Assembly: GCA_963580455.1 (NCBI GenBank) | Contig: OY756963.1 | Coordinates: 23,889,555-23,953,554, forward strand | DNA from: Euonymus europaeus | Taxonomy: Eukaryota; Streptophyta; Magnoliopsida; Celastrales; Celastraceae | Reading direction: 5' to 3' | Length of the DNA stretch: 64,000 nucleotides | Part shown: one piece after another, positions 25,001 to 38,784 of the stretch | Layout: each line of letters starts with the position of its first letter | Position numbering within the stretch: position 1 is the first letter of the stretch | Notes under the pieces: model-generated | What the model was told of the DNA's origin: nothing | The model's database searches: none | The model's input: only the letters and a program-made list of their open reading frames with translations | Translations under genes and position numbers: made by a program

Positions 25001-28000
25001 TACCCAGTGTTATGAGTTCTTTCAATATCTTGAGGAAGACATTTGTATTTCCTATGATTCGGTTCCTGTGGGAATTAAATTTGAAAATCATCACGGAATA
25101 TATAAATTTCATCTTTAATAACTGTTTGTTTGTTGTTCTCAAGTAAAATATTTAACCTGGCAATTACTAAAACTTAGGCATTGCATTTCTGTTGGTAGGT
25201 GGAGACAACCAGAAAGATTTTATCATTTCACAGGGAAGAAGGAAGCTCTGATCCAAATAATCCTCAAAGCATCCTTCTGGATTTTATTAGCAGCTGTCAA
25301 AACCTACGTATTTGGTCATTAAACACGTCAATCAGAGAACATGTGAATAATGAGCAGCTTCAGAAAGGAAAGCAAATAGATGAATGGTGGAGGCAAGTTA
25401 ACAGAGGTACAGCTAGTTTCAATGTAAATGCAGAGTGCATATATTTTGAAGACTAATATTTTTGTGAAAAAAAAATAACAGTAACTCGATGGATGTGTTG
25501 CATTTTTTTGTTTCACTTCCCTGGCTGGAATGTGAGATCTTACTTCCTATAAAATTTGTTTCTTGGGTTATTTTCATTATACATGTCAATATTTTTGTTG
25601 GTACTCTCTGTCAAATGAGGTTATTCACAGATATTTCTAGATATAGTGTTTGTGCATGTGTTGGTATGTGCACGTGCATAATGCATCTTCTCTTCAATTC
25701 GCTAATATTATAGAATCTCAGAAAATTTCCAAAGGATGCAGTCAAAAGGCCTTTTAATTTTTATATCATTATAAATATCGATTCCCTGGTTTTGTGCGTT
25801 TTAGTAAATTGTTCCCTTTCTCTGGGTGTGTGGCAGTGTGCCTTGTGCATTAGAGTTGCTTAACCTTTTTTTCATGTAACTTTGGTCATGACAAGGGGAA
25901 CTTCTTTTTGGGAAGAGATAAATTGAAGAGCCTTTAAAAACAAAGCAACTCTTATCATGAAGGATGGATGTATAATTACTCTTTGCATATGGTAGGGTCA
26001 AAATGTTGTGGTTTGTGAAAGTATGAATTTAGACCTAATAGACGTCTTGGATTGTAGATACTTGTAATTTGGAAGTTACGTTCTTGATATCCTCCTTTTT
26101 GTCGTAAAGACTAGGGAGCTCTATCAACCATACTCAACCACAAATGGGATACCCCACCGTTTTGAAATTAACACATTGAATTGTCCAAAAGAAAAGAAAA
26201 GACGAAGGAAGGCAGCTTTTGACATGTACACTCCGCCATGAATTTACTTTTTTTAAATGAAAGTAGAAAAATTCTACCCTCAAAATTAACCAGCAAACAA
26301 ATACGGGAAATCAATTCCCAAATTCCCAATTAAATACTTAAACTAGCGCGCCTTCTGCTGCTTATTCAATTTGATGCTTTGAATAAGGGAATTCAAAATT
26401 GCTGACTGGACTTTCATAATGAGTTCAAATAAATGGCTCTAACTGTGATCTAGTGCAGCAATATTCTTAACACTTTCTTTCTCTTCTCCCTCTAGTACAG
26501 CCTGGTAGTTAGAGAAACGAAAAATCATCTAACACAACTTCTTTTGTGGGTTCACCCTTAGATGTTAGTCCAAATAATATTGGGCATATAAATAATGTAT
26601 CCAACTGAATTGTTGACTGTAGTGGAATTTTACTTTTTATTATTCTTATGAATAATATGTAGGATTTATAGATCTGTTTTAATCTAATTCAAATTTAGTT
26701 TGGTTGATATAATATTGTGATTGCAGTGGTTTCATTTTGGTTACCGTGTGGCTATATTTGTTAAGATCATCTTCATGTTTTCCTCACCATCTTTCATTGT
26801 GGATTTTGCAAAATGTCCATTGTTACACATTGTTGACCCATGTATCTTCATGTTTGGTTACCGTGTGGCTATATTTGTTAAGATCATCTTCATGTTTTCC
26901 TCACCATCTTTCATTGTGGATTTTGCAAAATGTCCATTGTTACACATTGTTGACCTATGTATCAGCACGATAATAAAGAAAGTGTAGTAGCTATTAAGCC
27001 TCGTATTTTATTAAATTTCCATCTCGTGTATGTGTTATTTTGATCCAAGAGCCTTTCTCTGAGGTGTTCATTGGCTTCTGAATATGTTCTGACAGTTCCT
27101 CAGAGAAATGAGGAAATTGAGTAGCAGATTTATGTTTTAAATAAGGTTTCAGAGTCTGAATACAATTCCATGCCAACTGCTGCCTTCAAATTTCTTTATA
27201 CTTCTACTTAAAACTTACTTTGTTTTTCATTTTAGGTGAGCGCATGATGGATTACATGAACTTGGATGATAGATCAATTGGGATGTTTTGGGTTATGTCT
27301 TACACAATGGCACACCCTGCTTGTGAAACAATGATGAATTGGCTATCCTCTGGTGGAGTTCCAGAATTGTTACCAGGATCAAATATGCAATCAAATGAAA
27401 GGGTAATGGTGATGCGGGAAGTAAGCCCATTGCCGATGACATTATTGTCTGGTCTCTCAATCAACCTCTGTACAAAGTTAATAGTCCAAATGGAAGATTC
27501 TATATTTGCTGGGCAGGTACGACTTGTGTTACTCTATTATGCGTAGCTTTTTTTTTCTCCTCTATTTATGGAGTCTAACATGATGTTTTGAAAAATCTTT
27601 CTATGCTTTTTTTAATGCAAAAGAGAATTTTATCAAGGCTCACTAAGTGAATGCAACCCAAAGAGGGAGAGTACATAGTGAGATCAACAGAAAAAAGTTA
27701 TTTGCCCTGTAGCAGCCACTACTTGGGATTTCGAGCACGTTAAAAGAGAAGTGATAACTAAAAATAATATTATCTATAAAAAAGGTAAAAAAACAGACAG
27801 TTCCTCACAAGTTTAGGTCGGGTCGCTACAAATGGTATTGAGCAATTACTACACTTGGTCTTCAAGCCAATTGGGGGATCTTTGGCCCGTGGAAACGCCA
27901 TGGATCAAGTGAGTATGGCATTAACAGGGACGTCAAAGATTTGAGTTTTGGTTTGTGGGGGTGGGGGGGCGGTATTGTGAGACCTCAAAGTTTCACATTC

Positions 28001-31000
28001 AGAATGTGACGAGTGGCTTTGTACTATATGCGTATGGGTTTGGCCTTAACTTTGTGAGGCGTCTTTTAAGGGAAAAGTCGCGAGGCCCGATGCCCCGATG
28101 GTCCAAAGTGGACAATTCCTCATATGGTTTGATTGGGTCGTTACAGGTTCAATTGGTTTTGTTTTTGTAAACAGATTCAATTAGTCCTTTTGGTGTAAAC
28201 ATACACATCAGTTTTACAATACTGACGAAATCTTCTTACCATTTTCTCATAAATAGAATCATGAGGCATCTGACATTCCATGATATAATTTTAGTTGTGA
28301 TATTAATCCACAGCTCTCTGCCATTGCTGGCTCTCTCCCTGGATTCTTCTATCTTTCTTGGCTTCTCTGTTTTACTCCTTCCGCAATTTTTTTCAATCAA
28401 AGAGTACAGTTGTGTGCATACCTTCCCAGCGAGATACCCACCAGTTTATGAAACTGCTTCAAAGGTTTCTGAGTAACTTCTGAAATATGTCTTCCATTGG
28501 CACACTTTACTCATCCATGCTTCCACCTGTTGATTGATGAGCCTTATTACTTTCTAGCAGCTCTTGATCCTGTTCTCTGTGACCATTGATTCTCCACTGC
28601 TATTCTGAGTTCAATCCTTACAAGACAATTGGGTGGATTTTATGAATTTGGAATAATCTACCTTTGTCTATTGCTTTGAATCTCTTACTTCCGACGCCAT
28701 GAACATCTGAAAACTGTTTCCGATAATTTCCTTCATGAAATGTGGGTCAAGTAATCCCTCGTAAAACACCAATAACTTGACACGATTTTGCTTTAAACAG
28801 GCCCAGACAGTTTAATACTTAATATGATTGGCCAGTGGAAATTTAATATTTGTTTTTTTTTTGAAAATAAAATATTGTGGTCTGGTACACAGGTTTACCG
28901 TTTTACTAAAAATCAGTTGGTTTGCCATAATTTGAACTTCCAAATTGGGACTAAGACTGATTTTCTGTTTTCCCAATCCAACCGCTGGTCTGATACAGTT
29001 TCAGTACCTATGATTGGGACAAAGGATTTGATGATTGTGATTCTTTTCCTGTAACATTGAATATTAGATCCATTGCACTTTTGTTTCAATTTTTAAAATA
29101 TAAAATTGGAATCTATGAGAAAAAGGAATAAATTTGGAACTTCAAGTACTGTTCAAAATTCTTTCTTTTAATATAAAATTCTGTTAAAAGATCTTTCAAA
29201 TTTATCAATTATGAACTCATGGGCCACATCCACATGTTCCAAAATTAGAATTAGCATTGATGTAAGATGGATTGTAGTGGAATCGTGTGATGATAAATTA
29301 TTATAAAAAAGATAGGAACAAAGACTGTCCTTTTAACAACTACCTTGAGCCTATTGTGGGTGTAGTATCTCTTACACACGTTTGCTTCTATAATTTTGAT
29401 GTAATGCCATGCCATGACATGACTTAGTGTTTGCATGTTTCTGATGAACTTTTCATTCAAGAGCATGGAGAACAAGCTCTTGTACTATACCATGCTAATG
29501 CTATATAATGCTTCAGCTGAATAAATTTTAATTGTTTTTTTTATTGGTCCTGTAAGTGCCTACCTAATTTGATATTACTTTTGATTCTCTACTACAGATC
29601 GTTCCTAGTATTGCAATGGTTGAGACATATACTAGACTTCTGGTTCTTGCACCTTATACCTTGTTCCGCTCTCACTTCAGTGTAATTTTCTTCACTTGAC
29701 TTATTACTTCTGTAATTGATCTCTTTTGTTATCAAGAACTTTACAATCTTCTGAATTCTGATATATTAATATTCCTTGACTTGAAGCTAATTGTCAGCTG
29801 CGAGCTAAGTAAATCATTCATTGTCCTTCAACACACGATTTCTTTTTTTAGATGAAACAACACACTATTTCTACATGCCCTGAAATCTGAAGTTCTTTGA
29901 TCGCAAATAGAATTGGGGTCTGTAACAGCTGTTTAAATTATATATGCATCTTGCATTTTATGGTAGCTTCTATTAAGATGGCTTTTTGAAACTATACCAT
30001 TTTTTATGCATTCTTTTACATTTTGGATTTGGCTGTTAATATGTTTTTGCTGATTGGAGGGAGCATTCTAGTCAACCTTTTGTTCTTTACTTCTTTGTAT
30101 ATTTGACACCCTTGGAGATTTTTTAAGTTCATTATTGTTTCTTCTCTTTTTTCTCTCCATTTGAACTTTGAAATATATTTAGTGCTTCCATTTTTTCCCT
30201 TTAATAACATGTATTGTATCTCAAGAATGTTTTTGCAGCATTTGGCACAAAGGAGTCCATCCTTGTTGAGTAAGCCTAGTGTAACTCTTCTGGTGCTAGA
30301 AATTATCAACTACAGATTGCTTCCACTCTATAGGTAATTATCTGTACTCCCATGCTGGTGTATTTACTTCACTCTTGATGCGGTGATGGTTTTTTGAAAT
30401 TGGCTTATTTTCTTGAAAGCCAAGTAGCCAACATGCTTGATGCTTAAGGTGAATATGAAAGAATTGATCACATTGTGGTAGATATGTGGCAATAGCATCA
30501 AGGGGGTGCCAACCTGAGGTACCTGGCAAGAGATAAAGACAGATTAACAACATAAAAAAATACTCTAGAACATACCATTTATTACAATCATTATGAGTTT
30601 ATGACATGGAAATTGCAACCTCTGTGTGTTGAAATATTCATCTAAAGGTTTTTTGAATGGATAATAGGTTTTTTGCTACAGCACCCAAAAGACTTGAATA
30701 TGATAGGGTTGAAATGCTAGTTTTTTTGTCTCTTTGCATTGCCCTAAAGGAAGGCCAAAGTAAGTCATTGGGAAGGAGATACCAGAAAGCTTCTGCCACG
30801 ACAACCGCATCAATACCTCCTCCAATAGGAATTGAATAACTTTTGCTAGATTTATTTTGTCTTGTATAGCTCAAAAAAAAAAAAAAAAAAAAGAGGAAAA
30901 AATCTGACTCGAGACCACTCCAAAGCAAGAGGCCTCGTAGACTATAATTTGACCAAATCCACTACCATGAAAAAACCAAGTTTCCTTTCACAAAGAAATA

Positions 31001-34000
31001 GATATAATGTCACATCTTTGAGTCTGTCCTGTATGACGTTAAACACAATTACACAAGCATGAACATTGGCATCTTAAGAGTGGAGGGGGGAAATAAGAGT
31101 CTTCATTTGAATTTTCCATTGTTGAACCAAATGTTAATTTAAGACAATGATTCTTTATAGGATGATTATAATTAATGCATAATAAACTGTGAATTCTGAA
31201 ACATAAGGCACTACAAAATAAATTTGAATGTGATTGATATTTTAAGTGTCAAATGTGAGAAGAAAAATAATAATAGTGGAGGCGTAGCTGATCTCATAAA
31301 ATGAGTGCATTGTTTTTTTTTTTTTTTTTCGCAGTTTAATATTTGGAGCCACAATTAACAGGAAAGTGAATTTAGTTTAGGAAATTCCCTTTACGAGAAA
31401 TCTTCTTCTGAAATGGGACACTGTGATTGGGTTGGCTTTTTGAGGGAATGTAGTTTGTTCTTTTCTATAAAGTAGAAGAAGAAACTTCTAGAATGTGTCG
31501 GGAGCCATTTAAAAATGCTATGCAACGTATTCTGTAAACTATTTGGAATTTCATGTAGTAGGTTCTGAAATCTATTTTGATTTATATAGGATACTTATCG
31601 GAATGTATTAGAATCCTATTGTAAATTTGTCATCATTTTGGTAAACTATCACATATAGGGTTCTTTTATTTTACTTTCTATTATGATTTATATGAAAAAA
31701 ATTCAATGATTCTTTTTCATTCAATTGGATTGTTACCAATTTTCTTTTGATATTTGCAATTTCTTCCATGCTTCATGCTCCCCATATTTTATAGATTATG
31801 TTTTTTGCTTCTTTTTTGTGTATGCTTCCATTCTAAACTTGGACATGGAATCTGGACCCCTAACTAGGCAATTGAGGTAAGGCATTTTAGCCTAAAATGT
31901 AATTCCATGGATCTGCCAGTAGAATTCTAATGCTAAATACAGTGGCTATACAAACACAAGAACTTTGACTAGCGTGGCAGGGTTTCTGCTTTAGCTCCAT
32001 TTATGGCACTAATCATGTTTGCCAACGTGGTGTATAATAACGTCTTATGTCTTATGGTTTGGTGATAATTTAAACTGTAGTTGGCATTTTTTTAAATTTC
32101 ATTTTAGGTACCAAGGAAAGAGCAAATCCTTGATGTATGATGTAACAAAGATAATTTCAACTTTGAAAGGGAAACGTGGAGACCATCGAGTATTTAGATT
32201 GGCCGAAAACCTGTGCATGAATCTTATTTTGTCATTGAGAGACTTTTTCTCGGTGAAAAGAGAAGGAAAGGTAGATGCTTGTGTCAAAACACTGTAACTC
32301 TTTTTCCTTTTGTTTTCTTCTCGAAAGCTAGATTAAGCTAATAATCTTGTTTATCATATTTGCAGGGTCCTACAGAGTTTACTGAAACTCTGAATCGAAT
32401 AACTGTAGTTACTCTTGCTATCATCATTAAAACTCGTGGACTTGCTGATGCTGATCAGATGATTTACCTCCAAACAATGTTGGACCAAATACTGGCAACT
32501 AGTCAGCATGCCTGGTCGGAGAAGACTCTACGCCACTTTCCTCCACTTCTTCGTGACGCCTTGATGGGGAGGATAGATGAGAGAGGCCTGCCTATTCAAG
32601 CATGGCAACAGGTGCATTTAAAAAATAGTTTCTATTGATGCAACAATTTTACTATCTTAGATCTGCTCTGCTGATGTGTATTTTTGGTTGATGGTTGATG
32701 ATGGAAGAAAATATTCTGCACGTACTTGGATGGATTGGTGTACAATTAAAAAATATGTTTTGTTTGTTAGAAAATAAGATCTTTAACATGAAATGGAGTT
32801 ATTAGGAATATTTGAATGGGAGGAAAAATTGTGCATAAAAGGTAAACACACCCGTGCACAAACAATGAAACAAGATGTCAGCAGACGTTAGCCCTCATAA
32901 TATGTGGGGAGGTGATTTTCAGGAGAACTTGTGATCTCTAGGTTGCATCCCTACATTGTTCATTTATAAAAGAATTATACAAGATGGAGCTTTGATTTTT
33001 AATGAATTATTGATGCTCAGCTCAAACAAAATATGAAAGGAATCATTTACAAGCTTGATTTGGAGAAAAATACAAATGATGTTTGGAGTAGTAGTTTAAA
33101 AAGTGGATATCTTCTCCTTCACTTTCCATAATTATCTGTTGGGACGCTTTCTATTCTTTAGGGCTTTGAGAGCTATGAGACAAAGACATCCATTAGCTCC
33201 ATCATTTTTTATCTCGGTTATTGAAGACCTACACAAAATGCTGTACAGGCAACAGAGAACAGATAAAAAGTAAAGCATTCTTGTAGCCTTGTAGGTAAAT
33301 TTTGGTGAAATGACATGAGTCTGATACGGTGATACCACAAAATTTTAAGATCACGGGAAGACTACAAATCTATTATTTATACGTTTTTTGTCTGAAAAGC
33401 TTTAATGAGGGAATTGATTCCAGTTAAAGATGGGGTGTATTCTTTACGCCAACTGCTTATCTTCCATTTGGGTTGTAAAAAATAGTGATCTTCCTGTCTC
33501 CTAGTTGGAGCCAAGTTTAACAGTAAAAGTTTTTGGATAATGTTTTGATTATGGCGCTAAACCATGAGAGGCACCCTGTTTAAGCAAGCTTCTGTCTAGT
33601 GGTTAAAGACTCTGGCCATCTTGCTAAAGATTCAGAGAACCCTTTCTTCATGAATAGGATGATTTAAATTGATTGAAAGAATTTCGAGGAACTAACTTAT
33701 TAAGAAAAAAGTTCTTTTAAGTTGTTGGATACGTGAAGATCAAATGCCTGTCTCTATTTTGCACATCCAGGTGCTCTTTAGCAATTCTCTGTGGTAAGAG
33801 ATTAAATTACACAAGTAAAAGCATTGTTTAGTTTTTATTCCCTCTTCTTCCTTATACTAATCCTATGAAGTTCGTGTCAACTCCCCATCAACTAATCCTA
33901 AGAGCAATAGAGCATGTAATTTCATCCAAAAGGCTAACCTTTTGGGTGGAGGTGAATTTAATCATTTAAACATTCTCCAACATTCCCCCTCACATGTGGG

Positions 34001-37000
34001 CCATACAATCCCTTAACAATGAAAGGCTCAACACATGAACATTTAACAAAGTCTAATACTCGGGGGACACAAATCCCACATTATGAGATAATTCTTAAGA
34101 AAATGGGTAGGTGGACACATAAGGTGGGATTGAATGTACCATCTCTGCTTTGATAGCATGTCAAGTTGTCATTTACCCAAAAGGCTAACCTATCGTGTAG
34201 CCAAATTTAACAATTTAATCACACTCTAACTCTAGGATTACTGCAAGTGTAGCTTTTGATTGGAATGGACGATGAATTAGAGTTCATGTGATTGGGATCA
34301 ATGTATGCATGTAGTCAACATTGATTGAGGTAAAGGCTTTGATGTCGATGATGATATATTTGTTCTAGGTGTTGGATGTTATTGTTATCCCCAAGAGGAA
34401 GGAAATAGGCTGTGATTGATTTTTTATTTTTTTTTAATTAAATTCCATGGTTAATCTTTATATGCATTTATGTCCTGTCATGGTAACACAATATCACTTC
34501 CCCATAAAATGAAATAAATATGAGTTGTGATTTAATTTAAAATGGAAAGAGGAGTATGGTAACAACCCAAATGGGCCTCGTAATGAGAAACTTGTGAGTT
34601 CTGGACCACCTTAAATTTGGAGGGACCTATTGATTTTTGGCTCTTCATATAGTTTTTCTTACACCAAATTTGTTAGTTCATTCTCCTTGAGACTTGATTG
34701 GATATTTGTTTTGCTCTCCTTCTTTAGGCTGAAACTACTGTGATTAATCAATGCAACCAGCTCCTCTCACCATCTGCTGATCCTTCATATGTCGTGACAT
34801 ATATCAGTCATAGTTTTCCTCAGCACCGACGATATCTATGTGCTGGTGCATATGTACTGATGCAGGGACACCCTGAAAATATTAACAGTGCAAACCTGGT
34901 ATGATTTGGCATCTTCTTTCTGCTGCTGACGATAGTACGATAATAGTTTAATGAAAAATTGCTAGATCTTCCTGTGTCTGTTTTACAACTCATAGAAAGA
35001 ATCTGTTTCCCTTAAATGGGTTCAGGCACGTGTCTTGAGAGAATTCTCTCCTGAAGAAGTAACAGCTAATATCTATACAATGGTGGATGTTCTTCTTCAT
35101 CGAATTAGCATGGAACTTCGAGATGGGCATTCTCTACAGGTTCTACTCTTTGATGCATGGTTGTATTGCAGTTGCACATTTGCACTATCTATAGGAGAGA
35201 ATCATTCTTATTTTTTTTCTTTTTTTTTTCCTTTCGTACTTTCACGTAGTTTTGATATTTTCAGGACATTTTACTGAGAACTTGTGCAAACCTCACATTT
35301 TTCGCTTGGACTCATGAATTGCTACCTGTGGATATTTTACTCCTGGCACTTATTGATCGTGATGATGACCCGCATGCTTTGCATATTGTGGTATGCTATT
35401 TTAAGCAACCTCAGTTTTGGTATTGATCTGTGTTAATGGTTATTCGCTTGTTAATATACTGTCATCTCTATTTTAGTCTTAGGTTTTCTTTTTGTAAATT
35501 GAAGAATGTTGATGTTGGATAGTTTTAAAATCCAGTCTCATTTTAACTTGTTTGGTGTGCTTAGACTTGGGTATCTCTTGACTACAGTCAAGATACTATA
35601 GAAAAATATTTTTAGGGATAGATTCTAGTATATTTAGGAGCACATTGGGATTTGAGGGTCATAAAATAGTGAGATTTTGCCATTTTGGACAGCAGACTTG
35701 GATGAGGTTTTAGTCGGAGTTCTTTCAATGGAGAGAGTATATTGCTGGTGTATGTAGAGATCAGCTAGTTACAGGTTAACAATGTTATATTTTCTTCTCA
35801 TTTTCTTTGGATTGAGTAATTATTTTTTCCTTTCCTTACTTTAGCTACAGCAGTTGTGTATTTTATTTCACGGCACTTATATGTTTAATTTATGACTGTA
35901 CTTCCTAATCTTGAGATGGTACTTCTCCATTTTATCCTAGTGTTGTTATATGACTTATATTTTTAATTTTTTCTGCTTTTTGTAAGAAAGGAAATTTCAC
36001 AAATCTTTGATCAAAATGCGTTGTATCATTTATCTTATGAGCTTTCTTTAATTATGGTGGTTAGAATATGTATAAATTATGTGAAATGGCCCAACCTAAC
36101 AAGTTAACTTATTGGGTTGAATGACGAAGTAATTAATATAAACATGGTATAAGAGTAGGAGGTCTTGGGTTCAAACTTCAAACCTTAGCTTTTGGAATTT
36201 AAACCCTCATTTATTGTCGGGCCTTTGTGTGTGTTTGTTGTTTCCCCAAGTGTGGGCCTCGTGTGAGAGCTCATTTGTTGTGCACATGTTGGGCCGTTAG
36301 ATTATCCATCCCACACGTGAGGGGGAAGTCTCAACAAGTAACTGATCTTAACAACAATTAATGTTATTTGGTAGCTTCGGTTTGTTTGACTGGTAATGTT
36401 GTAATATATATGTTTATCTGGTCTATCTTTGCTTATCATGAATTAATCTAGAACGAGTTAAATTATTTTGTCTCAGATCAGTCTACTTGAGAGGCAGGAG
36501 CTTCAACAAAGAGTTAAATTATTTTGTTCCAATCATGGGCCCCCAGAGCATTGGCTTTTTTCGGGGGTGTTTAAGCGTCTTGAATTGCATAAGGCTCTCG
36601 GGAATCATCTCTCATGGAAGGAAAGGTCATATCTATTAAATTATTGCTATTCAAGAAACAAAATCTCTCTAAATTTTTATTCGTGTGATTGGTCCTGGTG
36701 CGAACTGATTTTTGTGCTAATATTAAGGTTATCAATCTAATGATAACTAAAAGCCTCTGCGGTCTATTGAAATAAAGAAGCAGATAATTTACCAAATTAT
36801 GACAAAAAATGACAATTATGATGAGATCTACAAATCCAAGATGAAATTTGCACTGATTTTTATAAGGTCTGCAGGTATCCAACTTTCTTTGACGATATTG
36901 CAGCACGCTTGCTTCCCGTTATTCCCTTAATTGTTTATAGGCTTATTGAAAATGATGCCATAGAGCCAGCGGAACGAGTTTTGGCTGTGTATTCTTCATT

Positions 37001-38707
37001 TCTAGCATACCACCCTCTAAGATTCACATTTGTTCGTGATATACTTGCATATTTCTATGGTCATCTTCCGGGGAAACTCATAGTGAGGATATTGAGTGTA
37101 CTTGACATCGGCAAGGTGATTTCGATCTTCAATGTTCCCTTTCATTACTTTTTCTGTCATTCTGGATGTTATCTTTCCTAAAACTGGCTTATTGACATGA
37201 AACTTCTTCCAGATCCCAATTTCAGAATCATTCCCACAGCATATATGTTCGCCAAACCCTATGGTGTGCCCACCCCAAGACTATTTTGCAACTCTTTTGT
37301 TGGCTCTTGTCAATAATGTGATACCACCATTGAGTAGCAATGCGAAATCTGGGTCATTGGTTTGTGCTTCAAATAATTCAGTGCGTGCTTCGCATAGTAA
37401 AAATCCAGCTACACCCCAGTCAGATCAAACAAAGACATCCGAGGGTCAAAAGGCATTTTATCAAATTCAAGACCCTGGGACATATACTCAGCTAGTTCTT
37501 GATACAGCAGTCATTGAACTGCTTTCACTTCCAGTGTCAGCTTCCCAAATTGTATCTTCTCTAGTTCAAATTATTGTTAATATACAACCAACTTTGATTC
37601 AATCAAGCAGTAGTTTATATGCAACTTCAAATGGTGTTGGGCAAGGCTCAGTTTTACCAACATCCCCTTCGGGAGGAAGTACTGATTCCATGAGTGCAAA
37701 CAGATCAACTGTAGTCCCTGGGATTAGCACCTCTAGCTTCATTTCGCGAAGTGGTTATACATGCCAACAACTATCTTGCTTATTGATCCAAGCTTGTGGG
37801 CTGCTGTTGGCTCAGCTCCCTCCTGATTTTCATTCACACCTCTACATGGAGACAGCACGTATAATAAAAGAAACTTGGTGGCTCACTGATGGGAAAAGGT
37901 CACTTGGGGAGCTAGATTCTGCTGTTGGCTATGCTTTGTTAGATCCAACTTGGGCTTCGCAGGACGATACCTCAACTGCTATTGGTATGCTATTCCCTGT
38001 TTTCAAGAGTTTAAAGTTGTAAGATATTGAGGGAGAAAATCTGTGGCAGACTAAGTATTATGCAGTGTACTATTTAGAACCGGAACAGAGCACATAAGTT
38101 GGAACAATAACCTAATAGGATGCAGATTTTATGGCTAAACAATGTGGAGCTGAATGTACCTCATTTAGAGATTTGAGGATTGCATTCACTCTTTGAAGAA
38201 GCTTTTTTTCAATTAACTCACTTTTTTTTAGACAGCTAACCCTTTGTATTTTATGTTGTCAGGAAATATAGTTGCACTGCTTCATTCTTTCTTTAGTAAC
38301 CTTCCACAAGAATGGTTAGAAGGGACGCATGTTATCATCAAACATCTCAGACCAGTTACATCAACTGCAATGTTGAGAATAGCATTTCGTATCATGGGTC
38401 CCTTGCTACCAAGACTTACTAATGCTCATTCTCTCTTTCACAAGGTCACAAAGTCCATCATTCTTACTTCTCTTTTTAGTATTGTTTCTATTCATATTTA
38501 TCAAATGCAATGTCACAATGCTAGAGTCGGTTATATTTATTTTATTTCTTCTCTGCTGATGCAAAATTTCTTATACAATGGCAAAAGAAAAATATCTAAA
38601 GGTGTAACTACTGTTAGAGTTTGATGTGGAAGAAATTAAGGTGGATCAAAGATTGATTTTTATTGGAGCTTAAATTGGTCATTTTTAGTCTGATTCCAAA
38701 TCTGAAT

Positions 38708-38784
<77 letters not shown>

